In this document: piece after piece, positions 51,554-60,144 of the stretch
How the letters are laid out: every line of letters starts with the position of its first letter
Position numbering within the stretch: the stretch's first letter is position 1
Assembly (NCBI GenBank): GCA_049653005.1
Contig: JBASFL010000055.1
Location: 1 to 64,000, forward strand
DNA: 64,000 bases
From: UBA2334 sp049653005
GTDB taxonomy: Bacteria; Pseudomonadota; Gammaproteobacteria; Burkholderiales; Burkholderiaceae_C
Reading direction: 5' to 3'
The notes under the pieces: generated by a model
The model's input: the letters and a program-made list of their open reading frames with translations, nothing else
The model's database searches: none
What the model was told of the DNA's origin: nothing
Position numbers and translations under genes: made by a program

Positions 51554-52834
51554 ATGACCCACGAGCACCCCCCTTTTGCGGCGCAGCCCCATTTCACCCC
51601 TGGCTCGGCCTTTGCCCGGCTGGTGCCTGCCCTGATGGCCGACCCCTGGCCCGACGCCGAACTGCTGACCCAGCTGCCTTTTGGCGACGACCTGGCCGGG
51701 CTGGTGGACCACGACCGCGACCCCAAAGACAACCGCGACACCCCCGGCCATGTGCGGGCCGTGGTGAAAAAAGCCCTGCAAATCAACGCCCATGGCCTGA
51801 GTGCGGTGGTGCAGACCCAAGAAGAGGCGCTGCTGTACGACATGGCCGAGCTGGAGTGCGACTACCAGGCCATTTTTGAGTCACCCGAAATGCAGGCACG
51901 GGGCTGGTCGGCCCAGGCGGCCAAGGGGTACATCGCGGTGGCGGCGCTCTACCACGACATTGGCAAGATCGTGCAGCGCGACCGCCACCCCACCATTGGT
52001 TACTACCACCTGCTGTTTGCGCCCGAGCAAGCGTCGCTGCGCGGCATGTTCCGCACCGAGCTGGACCACTGGCTGTTTCTGCACATCATCCGGTTCCACG
52101 ACGTGTTTGGGGTGGTCAGCACCGGCGAAGGCTCGCTGGCGGCGCTGGTGGACCTGATTCCGCTGCGCGAGATGTCAGAGGCCGAGCGCCTGGGCATCTT
52201 GCATTTGTTTTTGCGCATCAACCTGGCCGACATTGCCGGCACGGTGCCCGTGCGCGAGACCAAAATCCGCCACATGATGACCGACCTGCGCCGCGCCGCT
52301 GCCGCCATGCCGGCGGGGGGCAAAGGCACGCAGCCCACGGCGGGTGTGGCGTTTCGCGAGGCGCTCATCGAGGCCGACACCGGCGTGGGCCGCGCCGTGG
52401 CCCGCTTCCAGCGCATGCTGGCCGAGCCTGGGTTGCCCGAGTACCAGGACGAGGGGCTGGACATCGTGATCGAGCGCGAGTTGATGGCCATTCAGGGCTC
52501 CAACGTGCGCCAGTTCGCCACCACGTTTTCACACGTCTGCAAGCTGGACTATTTGCTGCGCTTTGTCCGGGCCTTGCAAAACCACGCCCAGGCGCAAGGC
52601 AAGCCCGTGCGGGTGGTGGTGACCGCGTTTGTGGCCCTTTTGTGCCGGGTGGTCAACGAATACGGCGACCTGACACACCGCGCAGGGGGTGGGCGCCGCC
52701 GCATCGGCATCGCACTGAAAGGCTGGACCCGCGAACCCGCCACCACCGCCAAGATGTGCAGCATGTTGTTCGAAGACAGCCACCTGGCGTTGCAGTGGGC
52801 CACGGAAGAGGCCACTGCCTGGTTTTACGACTGA
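51554..52834 (+). CDS. HD-domain protein of unknown function
   Basis: The 426-residue protein has ALYHDIGKIVQRDRHPTIGYYHLLF near residue 130, the HD signature of metal-dependent phosphohydrolases. Histidines follow in LHIIRFHD, with a possible metal Asp in INLADIAG. No HD-GYP motif is present, so it is not a canonical c-di-GMP phosphodiesterase. The C-terminal half (VIERELMAIQGSNVRQFATTFSHVCKLDY) is not recognised. It is divergent to the Rsb operon. The substrate is unknown; nucleotide or ppGpp-like substrates are family options. Confidence 0.7.
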   Translation: MTHEHPPFAAQPHFTPGSAFARLVPALMADPWPDAELLTQLPFGDDLAGLVDHDRDPKDNRDTPGHVRAVVKKALQINAHGLSAVVQTQEEALLYDMAELECDYQAIFESPEMQARGWSAQAAKGYIAVAALYHDIGKIVQRDRHPTIGYYHLLFAPEQASLRGMFRTELDHWLFLHIIRFHDVFGVVSTGEGSLAALVDLIPLREMSEAERLGILHLFLRINLADIAGTVPVRETKIRHMMTDLRRAAAAMPAGGKGTQPTAGVAFREALIEADTGVGRAVARFQRMLAEPGLPEYQDEGLDIVIERELMAIQGSNVRQFATTFSHVCKLDYLLRFVRALQNHAQAQGKPVRVVVTAFVALLCRVVNEYGDLTHRAGGGRRRIGIALKGWTREPATTAKMCSMLFEDSHLALQWATEEATAWFYD

Positions 52835-52857
52835 GCGCTTTGTGACGGCGTCCGTTG

Positions 52858-53115
52858 TCAGACGTGTACGTCCGAGATCAACGGAAACGCAGCCGGGTTT
52901 CGTATGGATTCAACAGACAAGTCCACATCCAATTCCGGCCAATAAATATGGTCGGGTGTGGGCCACTCCACACGGGAGATTTGCTCGATGGAGCACTTGC
53001 GAAACCAGGGGAATTGTTCAAATGGCACAAGCAATTCCTCATCCCCCAGCAGTATCCAGAGGCCGTGTTTGGAAATGTGGGTGATTTCAGCCGCCGAAGT
53101 GGTGGTGCCAGGCAT
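52858..53115 (-). CDS. DUF2442 domain protein
   Basis: This 85-residue protein reads ITHISKHGLWILLGDEELLVPFEQFPWFRKCSIEQISRVEWPTPDHIYWPELDVDLSVESIRNP in part. This is the compact DUF2442 fold that commonly pairs with DUF4160. It overlaps the DUF4160 gene by 29 bp, so both are on one transcript. The pair is often listed as a candidate toxin-antitoxin module; no activity is proven. Confidence 0.82.
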   Translation of the reverse strand: MPGTTTSAAEITHISKHGLWILLGDEELLVPFEQFPWFRKCSIEQISRVEWPTPDHIYWPELDVDLSVESIRNPAAFPLISDVHV

Positions 53116-53326
53116 CTTGAATCTCCTTGAGGTGCAAATTCACAATGGCCTCCGCTTGACGAATTTGCATTGCTGACAAGCCGGTTTGGGTGGCCAACAA
53201 GACCTGTGGAGTCAGCCAAAACTTGGCCTCTCCGTCGGGGTGTGCAACATGCACATGAATGCGCGTTTCTTCGCGTGAAAAGAAAAACAAGCGGTATTGC
53301 CCGTCTCGAACAATCGTGGGTGCCAT
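53087..53326 (-). CDS. DUF4160 domain protein
   Basis: This 79-residue protein starts MAPTIVRDGQYRLFFFSREE. It has HVHVAHPDGEAKFWLTP, the DUF4160 hallmark, then a helical tail with QAEAIVNLHLKEIQDAWHHHFGG. It is the first gene of the two-gene DUF4160-DUF2442 module. A similar module, minus its DUF4160, lies on the other side of aroG. Confidence 0.82.
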   Translation of the reverse strand: MAPTIVRDGQYRLFFFSREETRIHVHVAHPDGEAKFWLTPQVLLATQTGLSAMQIRQAEAIVNLHLKEIQDAWHHHFGG

Positions 53327-53394
53327 TGCTTGACTTTATCTTTCCTTGTCATCAATTGGTTGCGAACCGCTCGTCGGTGGCGTTCCGTCGGGTG

Positions 53395-54474
53395 TCAAAA
53401 CCCCCGCCGCGCCTTCACCGCCGCCGCCAAGCCTTCCAGCACCGGCACGGTCTGCGCGAAGCTGATGCAGGCGTCGGTCACGCTCACACCGTGTTTCAGG
53501 GGTTGGCCGTCTACGATGTCTTGCCTGCCTTCTTGCAGGTGGCTCTCGATCATGATGCCGGTGATGCGTTTGTCGCCCGCTGCAATTTGCGCGGCCACGT
53601 CGGCCGCCACGGTGATCTGGCGGGCGTGTTGTTTGCTGCTGTTGGCGTGGCTCACGTCGATCATCACTTGCTCGCGCAGGCCGTTGGCTTTGAGCAATTC
53701 GCAGGTGGCTTGCACATCGGCAGCGCTGTAGTTGGTGGCTTTGCCGCCGCGCAGAATGACATGGCAGTCGGCGTTGCCGCGTGTTTCAAACACGGCAGCC
53801 TGGCCCATTTTGGTCATGCCCATGAAGGCGTGGCCCGCCTGTGCGGCCAGGATGGCGTCTGACGCCACCTTGATGCCGCCGTCCGTCCCGTTCTTGAAGC
53901 CCACCGGGCAGCTCAGGCCGCTGGCCAGCTGGCGGTGGCTCTGGCTTTCGGTGGTGCGTGCACCAATGGCGCCCCAGCTCACCAGGTCTGAAATGAACTG
54001 CGGGCTCAGCAGGTCCAGAAACTCGGTGCCCACCGGCAGGCCCACGGCCAGCACGTCCAGCAGCAGCTGGCGGGCCAGCTCCAGCCCTTCGTTGATGGCA
54101 AAGCTGCCGTCCAGGTGCGGGTCGTTGATGTAGCCCTTCCAGCCCACGGTGGTGCGGGGTTTTTCGAAGTAGGTCCGCATGACCACCAGCAGCTCGCCGC
54201 CCAGGCGGTCGGCTTCGGCCTTCAGCAGGTGGGCGTAGGTCAGGGCCTGGTCGTGGTCGTGGATGCTGCACGGCCCCACCACCACCACCAGCCGGTCGTC
54301 GCGCCCGTGCAGCACGTCAGAGATGGCGGCGCGGCTGGTTTCCACCAGCGTTTGGGCGTTGGGCGGCACGGGCAGCCATTCCTCCAGCAGCGCAGGCGTG
54401 AGCAGCGGGCGCACGGCGCGGATGCGCAAGTCGTCAATGCGGGTGGTGTCGTGGGTGGAGGTGCTGGTGGGCAT
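53395..54474 (-). CDS. aroG: 3-deoxy-7-phosphoheptulonate synthase
   Basis: The 359-residue class I DAHP synthase condenses phosphoenolpyruvate and erythrose 4-phosphate, the first step of aromatic amino acid synthesis. Motifs include VVGPCSIHDHDQALTYAHLLK, YFEKPRTTVGWKGYINDPHLDGS, LPVGTEFLDLLSPQFISDLVSWGAIGARTTESQ and DVSHANSSKQ. The N-terminal region resembles feedback-regulated AroF/G/H. Which amino acid inhibits it cannot be read here. The symbol is for the family. Confidence 0.94.
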   Translation of the reverse strand: MPTSTSTHDTTRIDDLRIRAVRPLLTPALLEEWLPVPPNAQTLVETSRAAISDVLHGRDDRLVVVVGPCSIHDHDQALTYAHLLKAEADRLGGELLVVMRTYFEKPRTTVGWKGYINDPHLDGSFAINEGLELARQLLLDVLAVGLPVGTEFLDLLSPQFISDLVSWGAIGARTTESQSHRQLASGLSCPVGFKNGTDGGIKVASDAILAAQAGHAFMGMTKMGQAAVFETRGNADCHVILRGGKATNYSAADVQATCELLKANGLREQVMIDVSHANSSKQHARQITVAADVAAQIAAGDKRITGIMIESHLQEGRQDIVDGQPLKHGVSVTDACISFAQTVPVLEGLAAAVKARRGF

Positions 54475-54494
54475 GGCGTGGGGTAAGGTTTTTA

Positions 54495-54542
54495 GTAAAA
54501 ATGGACTCTAGCGCTTGACTGTATTCAATTTGTTGCTATCGC
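54495..54542 (-). repeat. Dispersed short repeat, copy D
   Basis: Minus strand: GATAGCAACAAATTGAATAC, AGTCAAGCGCTAGAGTCCAT, TTTTAC. It lies 20 bp upstream of aroG, in its presumed promoter or leader. Confidence 0.75.
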
Positions 54543-54568
54543 GTTGGCCTGGTTTGGTGAGTAGCATT

Positions 54569-54826
54569 TCAGCTTTGTGAACAGCGCTCATTCGTCAGGG
54601 TCATGTGCGCCATCAGTGTTTCAGGCGCTATGTCTTGTCCGTTCGGCCAAGTCACAGCGCCCCACTCGATGCCCACGCGGTTGAAGTACGCAGGGTCTGT
54701 CAATTCGCGGAACACGCCGTGCACAAGGTAGGGCGTGACGTCAAACAGGCCACGCCGTCCGTCGGCCAGTTCCACGTAAATGAGGTTGCCCTTCAGTGGC
54801 TTGACGATGGTGACATCGGAGTTCAT
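54569..54826 (-). CDS. DUF2442 domain protein (second copy)
   Basis: This 85-residue protein starts MNSDVTIVKPLKGNLIYVELADGRRGLFDVTPYLVHGVFREL and matches DUF2442 (LADGR.G.FDV.PYL). No DUF4160 partner is seen before it, so it is a lone copy. The start was chosen at the ATG before the conserved strand; the upstream codons are not homologous. Confidence 0.75.
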   Translation of the reverse strand: MNSDVTIVKPLKGNLIYVELADGRRGLFDVTPYLVHGVFRELTDPAYFNRVGIEWGAVTWPNGQDIAPETLMAHMTLTNERCSQS

Positions 54827-55039
54827 CGCAGGCTTTATAGCGGATTGATTTCGTACTGCACTCGCATGTGACCACCCCTTCAGCAGTAGACCGAATTTTG
54901 GGAGCAAAAAATAAAAACCCCACCTAGTAGCTGTTGCGTGGTCTGGCAAAGGCGCGGTGCACCTCCCACTTTCGCGGTGTCTCAATCGCCGCCAGACGCA
55001 GGCTGACCTTTGGCGATTGGTGCGGAGGTGCGGCTGCAT

Positions 55040-56014
55040 TTAGCCGGACGAAGGATGCTGCGCAACACGCTCGGTCAAACGCTCTTTCCAGCTGTGATCA
55101 AGCGGCCTGCGAAAGGGGTTCAGCGTTGCTTCTAAATACTTGGCAAAGTCTGCGTCGTCGCTAGGTAGAAGCACCTGCGGCTCAATCGGCATAAGTGTCA
55201 AACAGTCTGGTCGTATTGAACCTTCAGCCATGCATGGTGTGATGGGCGGTGGAATCGAAGGCTTTCCAGCTTCATATTCCGCGATCAATTCGGCGACTGC
55301 AACAGTGCGGTTGTCGAGCAAATCACGAAGACAGGCACACCGATTTCTACAGATCAATGTCGCGTCCTTGCAGCCAGCGTTGCGAGCTTGGATGAGTTTT
55401 TCATACGTGCCACGCAAGGCCAGTGCTGCATCGATGACCGCCTCATCAATCACGCCAATCAGTTCGTCCCGCGCGTTACTCCTAACATGTTTGCTCGATA
55501 TCGATTCATTGCTGTGAAACGGCTTGGTCGCGAGCCACAAGGCATGGGTGTCGCCGGTGTTGAGTGTCAGTCCTTGCGCAAATGGATACCGTTGCAACGC
55601 AGTTATCACGACCCGTTCAAATTCGAGTAATGGCATCTCGTGTGGCTGATTCAGTCGATCCGAATAATCCTGATGGATGCGGTTTCTTTTTTCGTACGTT
55701 GGTTCTTCTGGCAGTCCAGTTTTTCCATCGTCTATGTTCGAAATCACGCGTTCTCGCATCTCTGCCATGGTCGACTCGAAACGACTTTTCAGCAGAGGCT
55801 CTGAGCGCGGGTAATACCGCTGGAAAATATACTCGATGGCTTGGCAATGATCATCAATCGACCACGATTGCGCCGGCAGATTTTCGAGAGTTTTCAGCTT
55901 TGCTGCGAGTTCCTCATCTGTCCATCGCACAACTGGGACATCAGCCGTATTGGGATCCAGCGACAGCGCCTGCCCCCGCCATCGGTTCAGCAGCCCTTTG
56001 ATTTTCTTCAGCAC
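55040..56014 (-). CDS. Hypothetical protein
   Basis: This 324-residue protein has no domain I recognise. It is mostly helical by composition, with several Cys (CKDATLICRNRCACLRDLLDN) near residue 215. The base composition is lower in GC than the flanking core genes, suggesting horizontal gain. The start is a GTG that overlaps the stop of a tiny zinc-ribbon-like gene (56008-56106), so the two may be coupled. A longer start is not available. Confidence 0.6.
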   Translation of the reverse strand: MLKKIKGLLNRWRGQALSLDPNTADVPVVRWTDEELAAKLKTLENLPAQSWSIDDHCQAIEYIFQRYYPRSEPLLKSRFESTMAEMRERVISNIDDGKTGLPEEPTYEKRNRIHQDYSDRLNQPHEMPLLEFERVVITALQRYPFAQGLTLNTGDTHALWLATKPFHSNESISSKHVRSNARDELIGVIDEAVIDAALALRGTYEKLIQARNAGCKDATLICRNRCACLRDLLDNRTVAVAELIAEYEAGKPSIPPPITPCMAEGSIRPDCLTLMPIEPQVLLPSDDADFAKYLEATLNPFRRPLDHSWKERLTERVAQHPSSG

Positions 56015-56106
56015 AACGGATGCCTAGAAATACTGTGCCGAAGGCTTTCATATTCGAGGTCAGGGTCTGTTGCGAGCCGCATGTGGCCGCACTTTGGACA
56101 CTTCAC
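56008..56106 (-). CDS. Small zinc-ribbon-like protein, 32 residues
   Basis: This 33-codon gene is read leftward and starts with GTG. The product begins MKCPKCGHMRLATDPDLEYE and ends HPLC. It has CPKCG, one half of a zinc ribbon, and a C-terminal Cys. An AGGGAG ribosome-binding site lies six A residues before the start. Its stop overlaps the start of the 324-residue hypothetical gene by 7 bp, implying coupling. Zinc binding and role are inference. Confidence 0.5.
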   Translation of the reverse strand: MKCPKCGHMRLATDPDLEYESLRHSISRHPLC

Positions 56107-56205
56107 TTTTTTCTCCCTGGCGTGTCGCGCACTCTAGCGGGGCGCAATAATGCAAGATTATGAAGCCTCATCAAGAGGCAGCACGCAAGATTGACAGGGG
56201 GGAAA

Positions 56206-56934
56206 ATGAACGGTTTCGCACTGCCGCTAGATGGCTGCACGTATCTTGGAGGGCATGGCTTTCCATTCGATTCTGGCGAGGAAGTGACAGCTCATTTCGG
56301 AGCCAATGGAGTAAGCCTTTGCGGCGAGCAACGCTCAGCCAGATTCAGTTACTTCGAGATTGAAGAAGTGGCAATTTCCGGACCTGGGACAGTCACCATG
56401 GGCGGCGGATTCTTCGGTGGCGGCTTCGGCGTTGTTGGCGCGATCGAAGGAATTGCGATTGCAGGCATTCTCAACAAATTGACGAGCCGGACAAGCATCC
56501 ACACGTTTATCAGTTTGATCACCAATTTCGGCGAGGTACACCTGCACTACGCCGGTATGGAGCCCGGCGCGCTTCGGATCGCACTGTCATACGTTTTCCA
56601 TCACCTGAGGCAATGCACCCATGACTGGGCTCGATCAAGATCCGTGTTGATCGAGCAAGCCAGAGCGACCGGCAGGTTTTCTGCGGCAGAGGTGCAGGCC
56701 ATGTCGGAGCGTTTGTCCACGCAACCGGAATGGCCTGATGCCGCAACGGAAATGGAGATTCGGAGGCAAGAGCAAGAAGTTCGTACCCGTCTCACTCGGT
56801 CGGGACTGGCACCGCAAGGGACGTGCCCAAACTGTGATCGGTTGATCAGCATTTACGAAGATGAGTGCCCCCACTGCAAGGCTTTTTTCGGTGCCGGATC
56901 GGCGTGGAAGATAAAGCCGCTTGAAGCTGGCTGA
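56206..56934 (+). CDS. Hypothetical protein with C-terminal zinc ribbon
   Basis: This 242-residue protein starts MNGFALPLDGCTYLGGHGF. A glycine-rich stretch (GGGFFGGGFGVVGAIEGIAIAGI) in the middle looks membrane-like. The last 25 residues hold two CxxC pairs (CPNCDRLISIYEDECPHC), a zinc ribbon. The rest is unknown. The ATG is preceded by a GGGGGG-type ribosome-binding site, so I prefer it to an upstream TTG. It diverges from the two leftward orphan genes. Confidence 0.6.
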   Translation: MNGFALPLDGCTYLGGHGFPFDSGEEVTAHFGANGVSLCGEQRSARFSYFEIEEVAISGPGTVTMGGGFFGGGFGVVGAIEGIAIAGILNKLTSRTSIHTFISLITNFGEVHLHYAGMEPGALRIALSYVFHHLRQCTHDWARSRSVLIEQARATGRFSAAEVQAMSERLSTQPEWPDAATEMEIRRQEQEVRTRLTRSGLAPQGTCPNCDRLISIYEDECPHCKAFFGAGSAWKIKPLEAG

Positions 56935-56972
56935 ACCTTCCCCCCTGATCTCGCATAGAAAGAATCTTCGCC

Positions 56973-58286
56973 ATGAATTTGTTCACCACACTTTCCGCAG
57001 CTGCTACATGCGCCATCCTCGCCATGGCAACTGGCTGCTCGGAAAAATCAGGACAAACACAGTCAACGCAGAGCACCGATGCAATGCTGGCCGAGGCAGA
57101 TCGTCTCAGTCAACTTTGTATAGACGGCCCTCCCGGTGATCTGAAAACTTTCAACGCTTGCAATCAGCGAGCCGATCTCGTCGAAAAGTTGAAAACAAAC
57201 GGTCGGTGCTGGGGGCCAAAAAATGCCATAGGTGTGGACAAGCATTGGATGCTGTGCAAGGACGATTTGTTAGAAAGTGCTCCCCCAGTCCCTCAGCGTT
57301 GGTTCGTCAAGGCCCATTCCGGGACTTGCGAAGAAATGTCCATCGAACAGGCGACGCAAAAGCTGCTTGCGCAGGGTCATAAAGACGTCAAAACGAGGCC
57401 GGCAGCAACAGGGGAGATACACGTCTACGCGGATATTCTTGGAGGAAGCCAGATTGTTATTGACCTCCAAGCAGAATGTAAAGTCGACACCGAAGTCATT
57501 GCTTCTCTTGCTGTGGCCAAGAAAGCACTTGATGGAAAAGACTACGCTACGGCTTTTAATTTGTACACGCCTCTTTCTGAGCGAGGAAATGCTGAGGCGC
57601 AAGCTCACCTCGGACTGATGTACGAGCTGGGTCAAGGCACCAATAAGGACTTCGATGAAGCGTTCAAATGGTATTTTTCAGCTGCCGAGCAAGGCGTTAA
57701 TTGGGCTCAAACCAATCTTGGAGCAGCATATCTCAGTGGGCGTGGCACAAAAAAAGATGAAAGAGAGGCTGTTAAATGGTTCCGTAAAGCTGCTTTACAG
57801 GGATCAACTAGGGCACAAGAAGTGCTCGGAGCCATGTACAACCAAGGTCGCGGTATCCCGCAGGATCAGAAAGAGGCGGCTGAATGGATTAATCCATCCA
57901 ATTTAACCTATATCGCAAAACTGGAAAAAGACTATAGAAGCCGTGTTCATTTTGAAACTGCAAAATCAGAGAAAATTATTCGCGAATTTAATATAGATTG
58001 TAATGCGCCTCAGAAAAATGGTCATTATCTTCCATTAATCAATCTCCTACATGCAAGGCTTGCTACGGTAGACAATGATAAAGCGTGGGTTGAGTCCACT
58101 GTTCAGGAGCGAGATGGAGAGGTTCGGGTGATCGATTCTTTGTACACCCCAAAAGGGATAATTCATGCGAGTAACGTATTCGAGATAAATAAATGGGGTG
58201 AGTTGCGTCCATTGGGTAGCATCACAACAGATGCAATCCGCAATGCTTGCTTTGGTTCTCACGGGCCAATTTGGCTACTTAATTAA
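56973..58286 (+). CDS. Sel1-repeat lipoprotein
   Basis: This 437-residue lipoprotein has a signal and lipobox (AAATCAILAMATGCSEK, Cys22). The central region from about residue 170 to 320 contains at least three Sel1-like TPR repeats (AEAQAHLGLMYELGQGTNKDFDEAFKWYFSAAEQGVNWAQTNLGAAYLSGRGTKKDEREAVKWFRKAALQGS and others). These mediate protein contacts. The C-terminal part is unrecognised. Codon use and the AT-rich 3' half differ from the core genome, suggesting horizontal gain. Confidence 0.78.
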   Translation: MNLFTTLSAAATCAILAMATGCSEKSGQTQSTQSTDAMLAEADRLSQLCIDGPPGDLKTFNACNQRADLVEKLKTNGRCWGPKNAIGVDKHWMLCKDDLLESAPPVPQRWFVKAHSGTCEEMSIEQATQKLLAQGHKDVKTRPAATGEIHVYADILGGSQIVIDLQAECKVDTEVIASLAVAKKALDGKDYATAFNLYTPLSERGNAEAQAHLGLMYELGQGTNKDFDEAFKWYFSAAEQGVNWAQTNLGAAYLSGRGTKKDEREAVKWFRKAALQGSTRAQEVLGAMYNQGRGIPQDQKEAAEWINPSNLTYIAKLEKDYRSRVHFETAKSEKIIREFNIDCNAPQKNGHYLPLINLLHARLATVDNDKAWVESTVQERDGEVRVIDSLYTPKGIIHASNVFEINKWGELRPLGSITTDAIRNACFGSHGPIWLLN

Positions 58287-58320
58287 AAACCGCATCCCGG
58301 CTGATCCAGCGGCCGCTGTA

Positions 58321-60132
58321 TCAGCCTCTTTCACCCCGTTCCGCCCGCTCCCGCGCCATCTGTTCCTCCAGCTGCTGCCGCCCTTGTTTGGCCACGGCAA
58401 TCAGTTTAGAGCGGTCTTTGTGGTGGGGGTACATGTCTTCCAGCAGCTGGAAGTTGTGCTGCTTGAAGCGGGCGGCCACGGCTTGGGCTTCGTCTGCGCT
58501 CAGCCCCAGGGCGCGCAGCACGCGCTGGCCGGTGTTCAGGCTGCTTTCGAACATTTCGCGGTCCAGCTCGGTCACGCCCCGGTCGCGCAGGGCGTTCCAG
58601 TGGGTCACGTCGCGGGCGCGGGCCACCAGCTTCAGGTGGGGGAAGTGCTCGCGCGCCAGGTCCACCACGGCCAGGGAATGGGCCACGTCGTCCACCGCCA
58701 CCACCAGCACCTGGGCGGTGTCGGCCCCGGCGGTGCGCAGCAAATCGAGCCGCGACGCGTCGCCGTAAAACACCTGAAACCCAAACGCCCGGGCCGATTC
58801 GACCATGCCCGCGTCGTGCTCCAGCACGGTGGCGGGCAGGCCCTGGGCGCTCAGCAGGCGCGCCACCATCTGCCCATAGCGCCCGAAGCCCGCGATGATG
58901 GTGGGGGCCGACTGGGGCTCTGCCAGCTCTGCCAGGGTGGGCGTGCCACGGGCGGCAAAGCGCGGCAGCAGCCAGCGGCCCATGGCGGCCAGCAGCAGCG
59001 GGCTGAGCAACATCGACAAAGCCACAGCCCCCACCAGCAGCGAGGCGGTTTCGGCCTCAATGGCCTTGGCCCCGGCAGCGGCCTGGAACACCACAAACGC
59101 AAATTCCCCGCCCTGTGCCAGCAGCAGCACCAGCACGGGCCGCTCGGCCACCGGAATGCCCATGGCCCGCGCCAGCAGCCAGATGACCAGGCCTTTTGCG
59201 GCCAGAAACCCAAGCACCACGCCCAGCATCAGCAGCGGCGAGGCCATCAGCACGCCGAAGTCGATGCTCATGCCCACGGCCATGAAAAACAGGCCCAGCA
59301 GCAGGCCTTTGAAGGGTTCGATGTCGGTTTCCAGCTCGTGGCGGTATTCGCTGTCGGCCAGCAGCACACCGGCCAAAAACGCGCCCAGCGCCATCGACAG
59401 GCCCACCGCCTGCATCAGCGCGGCCACGGCCACCACCAGCAACAGCGCACCAGCGGTGAAGATTTCGGGCGTGCCGCTTTTGGCCACGGCGCGCATCAGC
59501 GGCCGCAGCACGGTGCGCCCGCCCAGCACCACGCCGCCAATCACACCGATGATTTTGATAGCTTCAAGTGCTTTATCCGCCAGCGGTAGAGGCACATTTT
59601 GTGCTGAATCGGCGGCCAGCAAAGGCAGCAGCGCCAGGATGGGGATGGCCGCCACGTCCTGGAACAGCAGGATGGAAAAGCCCGCTTGCCCACCTGCGGT
59701 GCCCAGCAGGTTGCGCTCTTGCATCACCTGCAAGGCAATGGCGGTGGACGACAGGGCCAGCCCCAGCGCGGCCACCACCGCCAGCGTCAGCGGCACACCG
59801 GCCAGGGTGGCGGCACCGGTCAACACGGCAGCACAGCCCAACACCTGGGCGCTGCCCCAGCCAAAAATGGGGCGGCGCAGCGTCCACAGGCGGCGGGGCT
59901 CCAGCTCCAGCCCCACCAGAAACAGCATCAGCACCACGCCAAACTCGGCAAAGTGCAGGATGTGCTCCACCTCGGTCACCAGCTTCAGGCCCCAGGGGCC
60001 AATGGCCATGCCCGCCGCCAGGTAGCCCAAGATGGCCCCCAGCCCAGCCGCACGCGCCAGGGGCACGGCCACCACGGCGGCGCTCAGGTACACCAGGCTG
60101 CTGACCAGCCAGTCGGGCAGGGGGGTGCTCAT
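58321..60132 (-). CDS. KefC-like glutathione-regulated K+/H+ antiporter (CPA2)
   Basis: The 603-residue antiporter has about twelve helices (the N-half includes LARAAGLGAILGYLAAGMAIGPWGL and FQDVAAIPILALLP). A cytoplasmic TrkA-N domain follows (IIAGFGRYGQMVARLL near 414-429). It exchanges K+ for H+ and is typically gated by glutathione conjugates. It starts 12 bp after the stop of a BLUF photoreceptor gene, so the two may form an operon. A dispersed repeat lies within its coding sequence at 59556-59600. Confidence 0.9.
   Translation of the reverse strand: MSTPLPDWLVSSLVYLSAAVVAVPLARAAGLGAILGYLAAGMAIGPWGLKLVTEVEHILHFAEFGVVLMLFLVGLELEPRRLWTLRRPIFGWGSAQVLGCAAVLTGAATLAGVPLTLAVVAALGLALSSTAIALQVMQERNLLGTAGGQAGFSILLFQDVAAIPILALLPLLAADSAQNVPLPLADKALEAIKIIGVIGGVVLGGRTVLRPLMRAVAKSGTPEIFTAGALLLVVAVAALMQAVGLSMALGAFLAGVLLADSEYRHELETDIEPFKGLLLGLFFMAVGMSIDFGVLMASPLLMLGVVLGFLAAKGLVIWLLARAMGIPVAERPVLVLLLAQGGEFAFVVFQAAAGAKAIEAETASLLVGAVALSMLLSPLLLAAMGRWLLPRFAARGTPTLAELAEPQSAPTIIAGFGRYGQMVARLLSAQGLPATVLEHDAGMVESARAFGFQVFYGDASRLDLLRTAGADTAQVLVVAVDDVAHSLAVVDLAREHFPHLKLVARARDVTHWNALRDRGVTELDREMFESSLNTGQRVLRALGLSADEAQAVAARFKQHNFQLLEDMYPHHKDRSKLIAVAKQGRQQLEEQMARERAERGERG
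59556..59600 (+). repeat. Dispersed repeat copy H inside the kefC-like gene
   Basis: TGATAGCTTCAAGTGCTTTA, TCCGCCAGCGGTAGAGGCAC, ATTTT. The GCGGTAGAGGCACATTTT part matches the family core. It encodes about 15 in-frame residues around residue 185 in the loop LLAADSAQNVPLPLADKALE. Confidence 0.55.
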
Positions 60133-60144
60133 GGCGTGGGCGGG

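Noticed and set aside
51554..52834. HD-GYP c-di-GMP phosphodiesterase
   Set aside because: The HD signature is present but no GYP motif, so it is only called an HD-domain protein.
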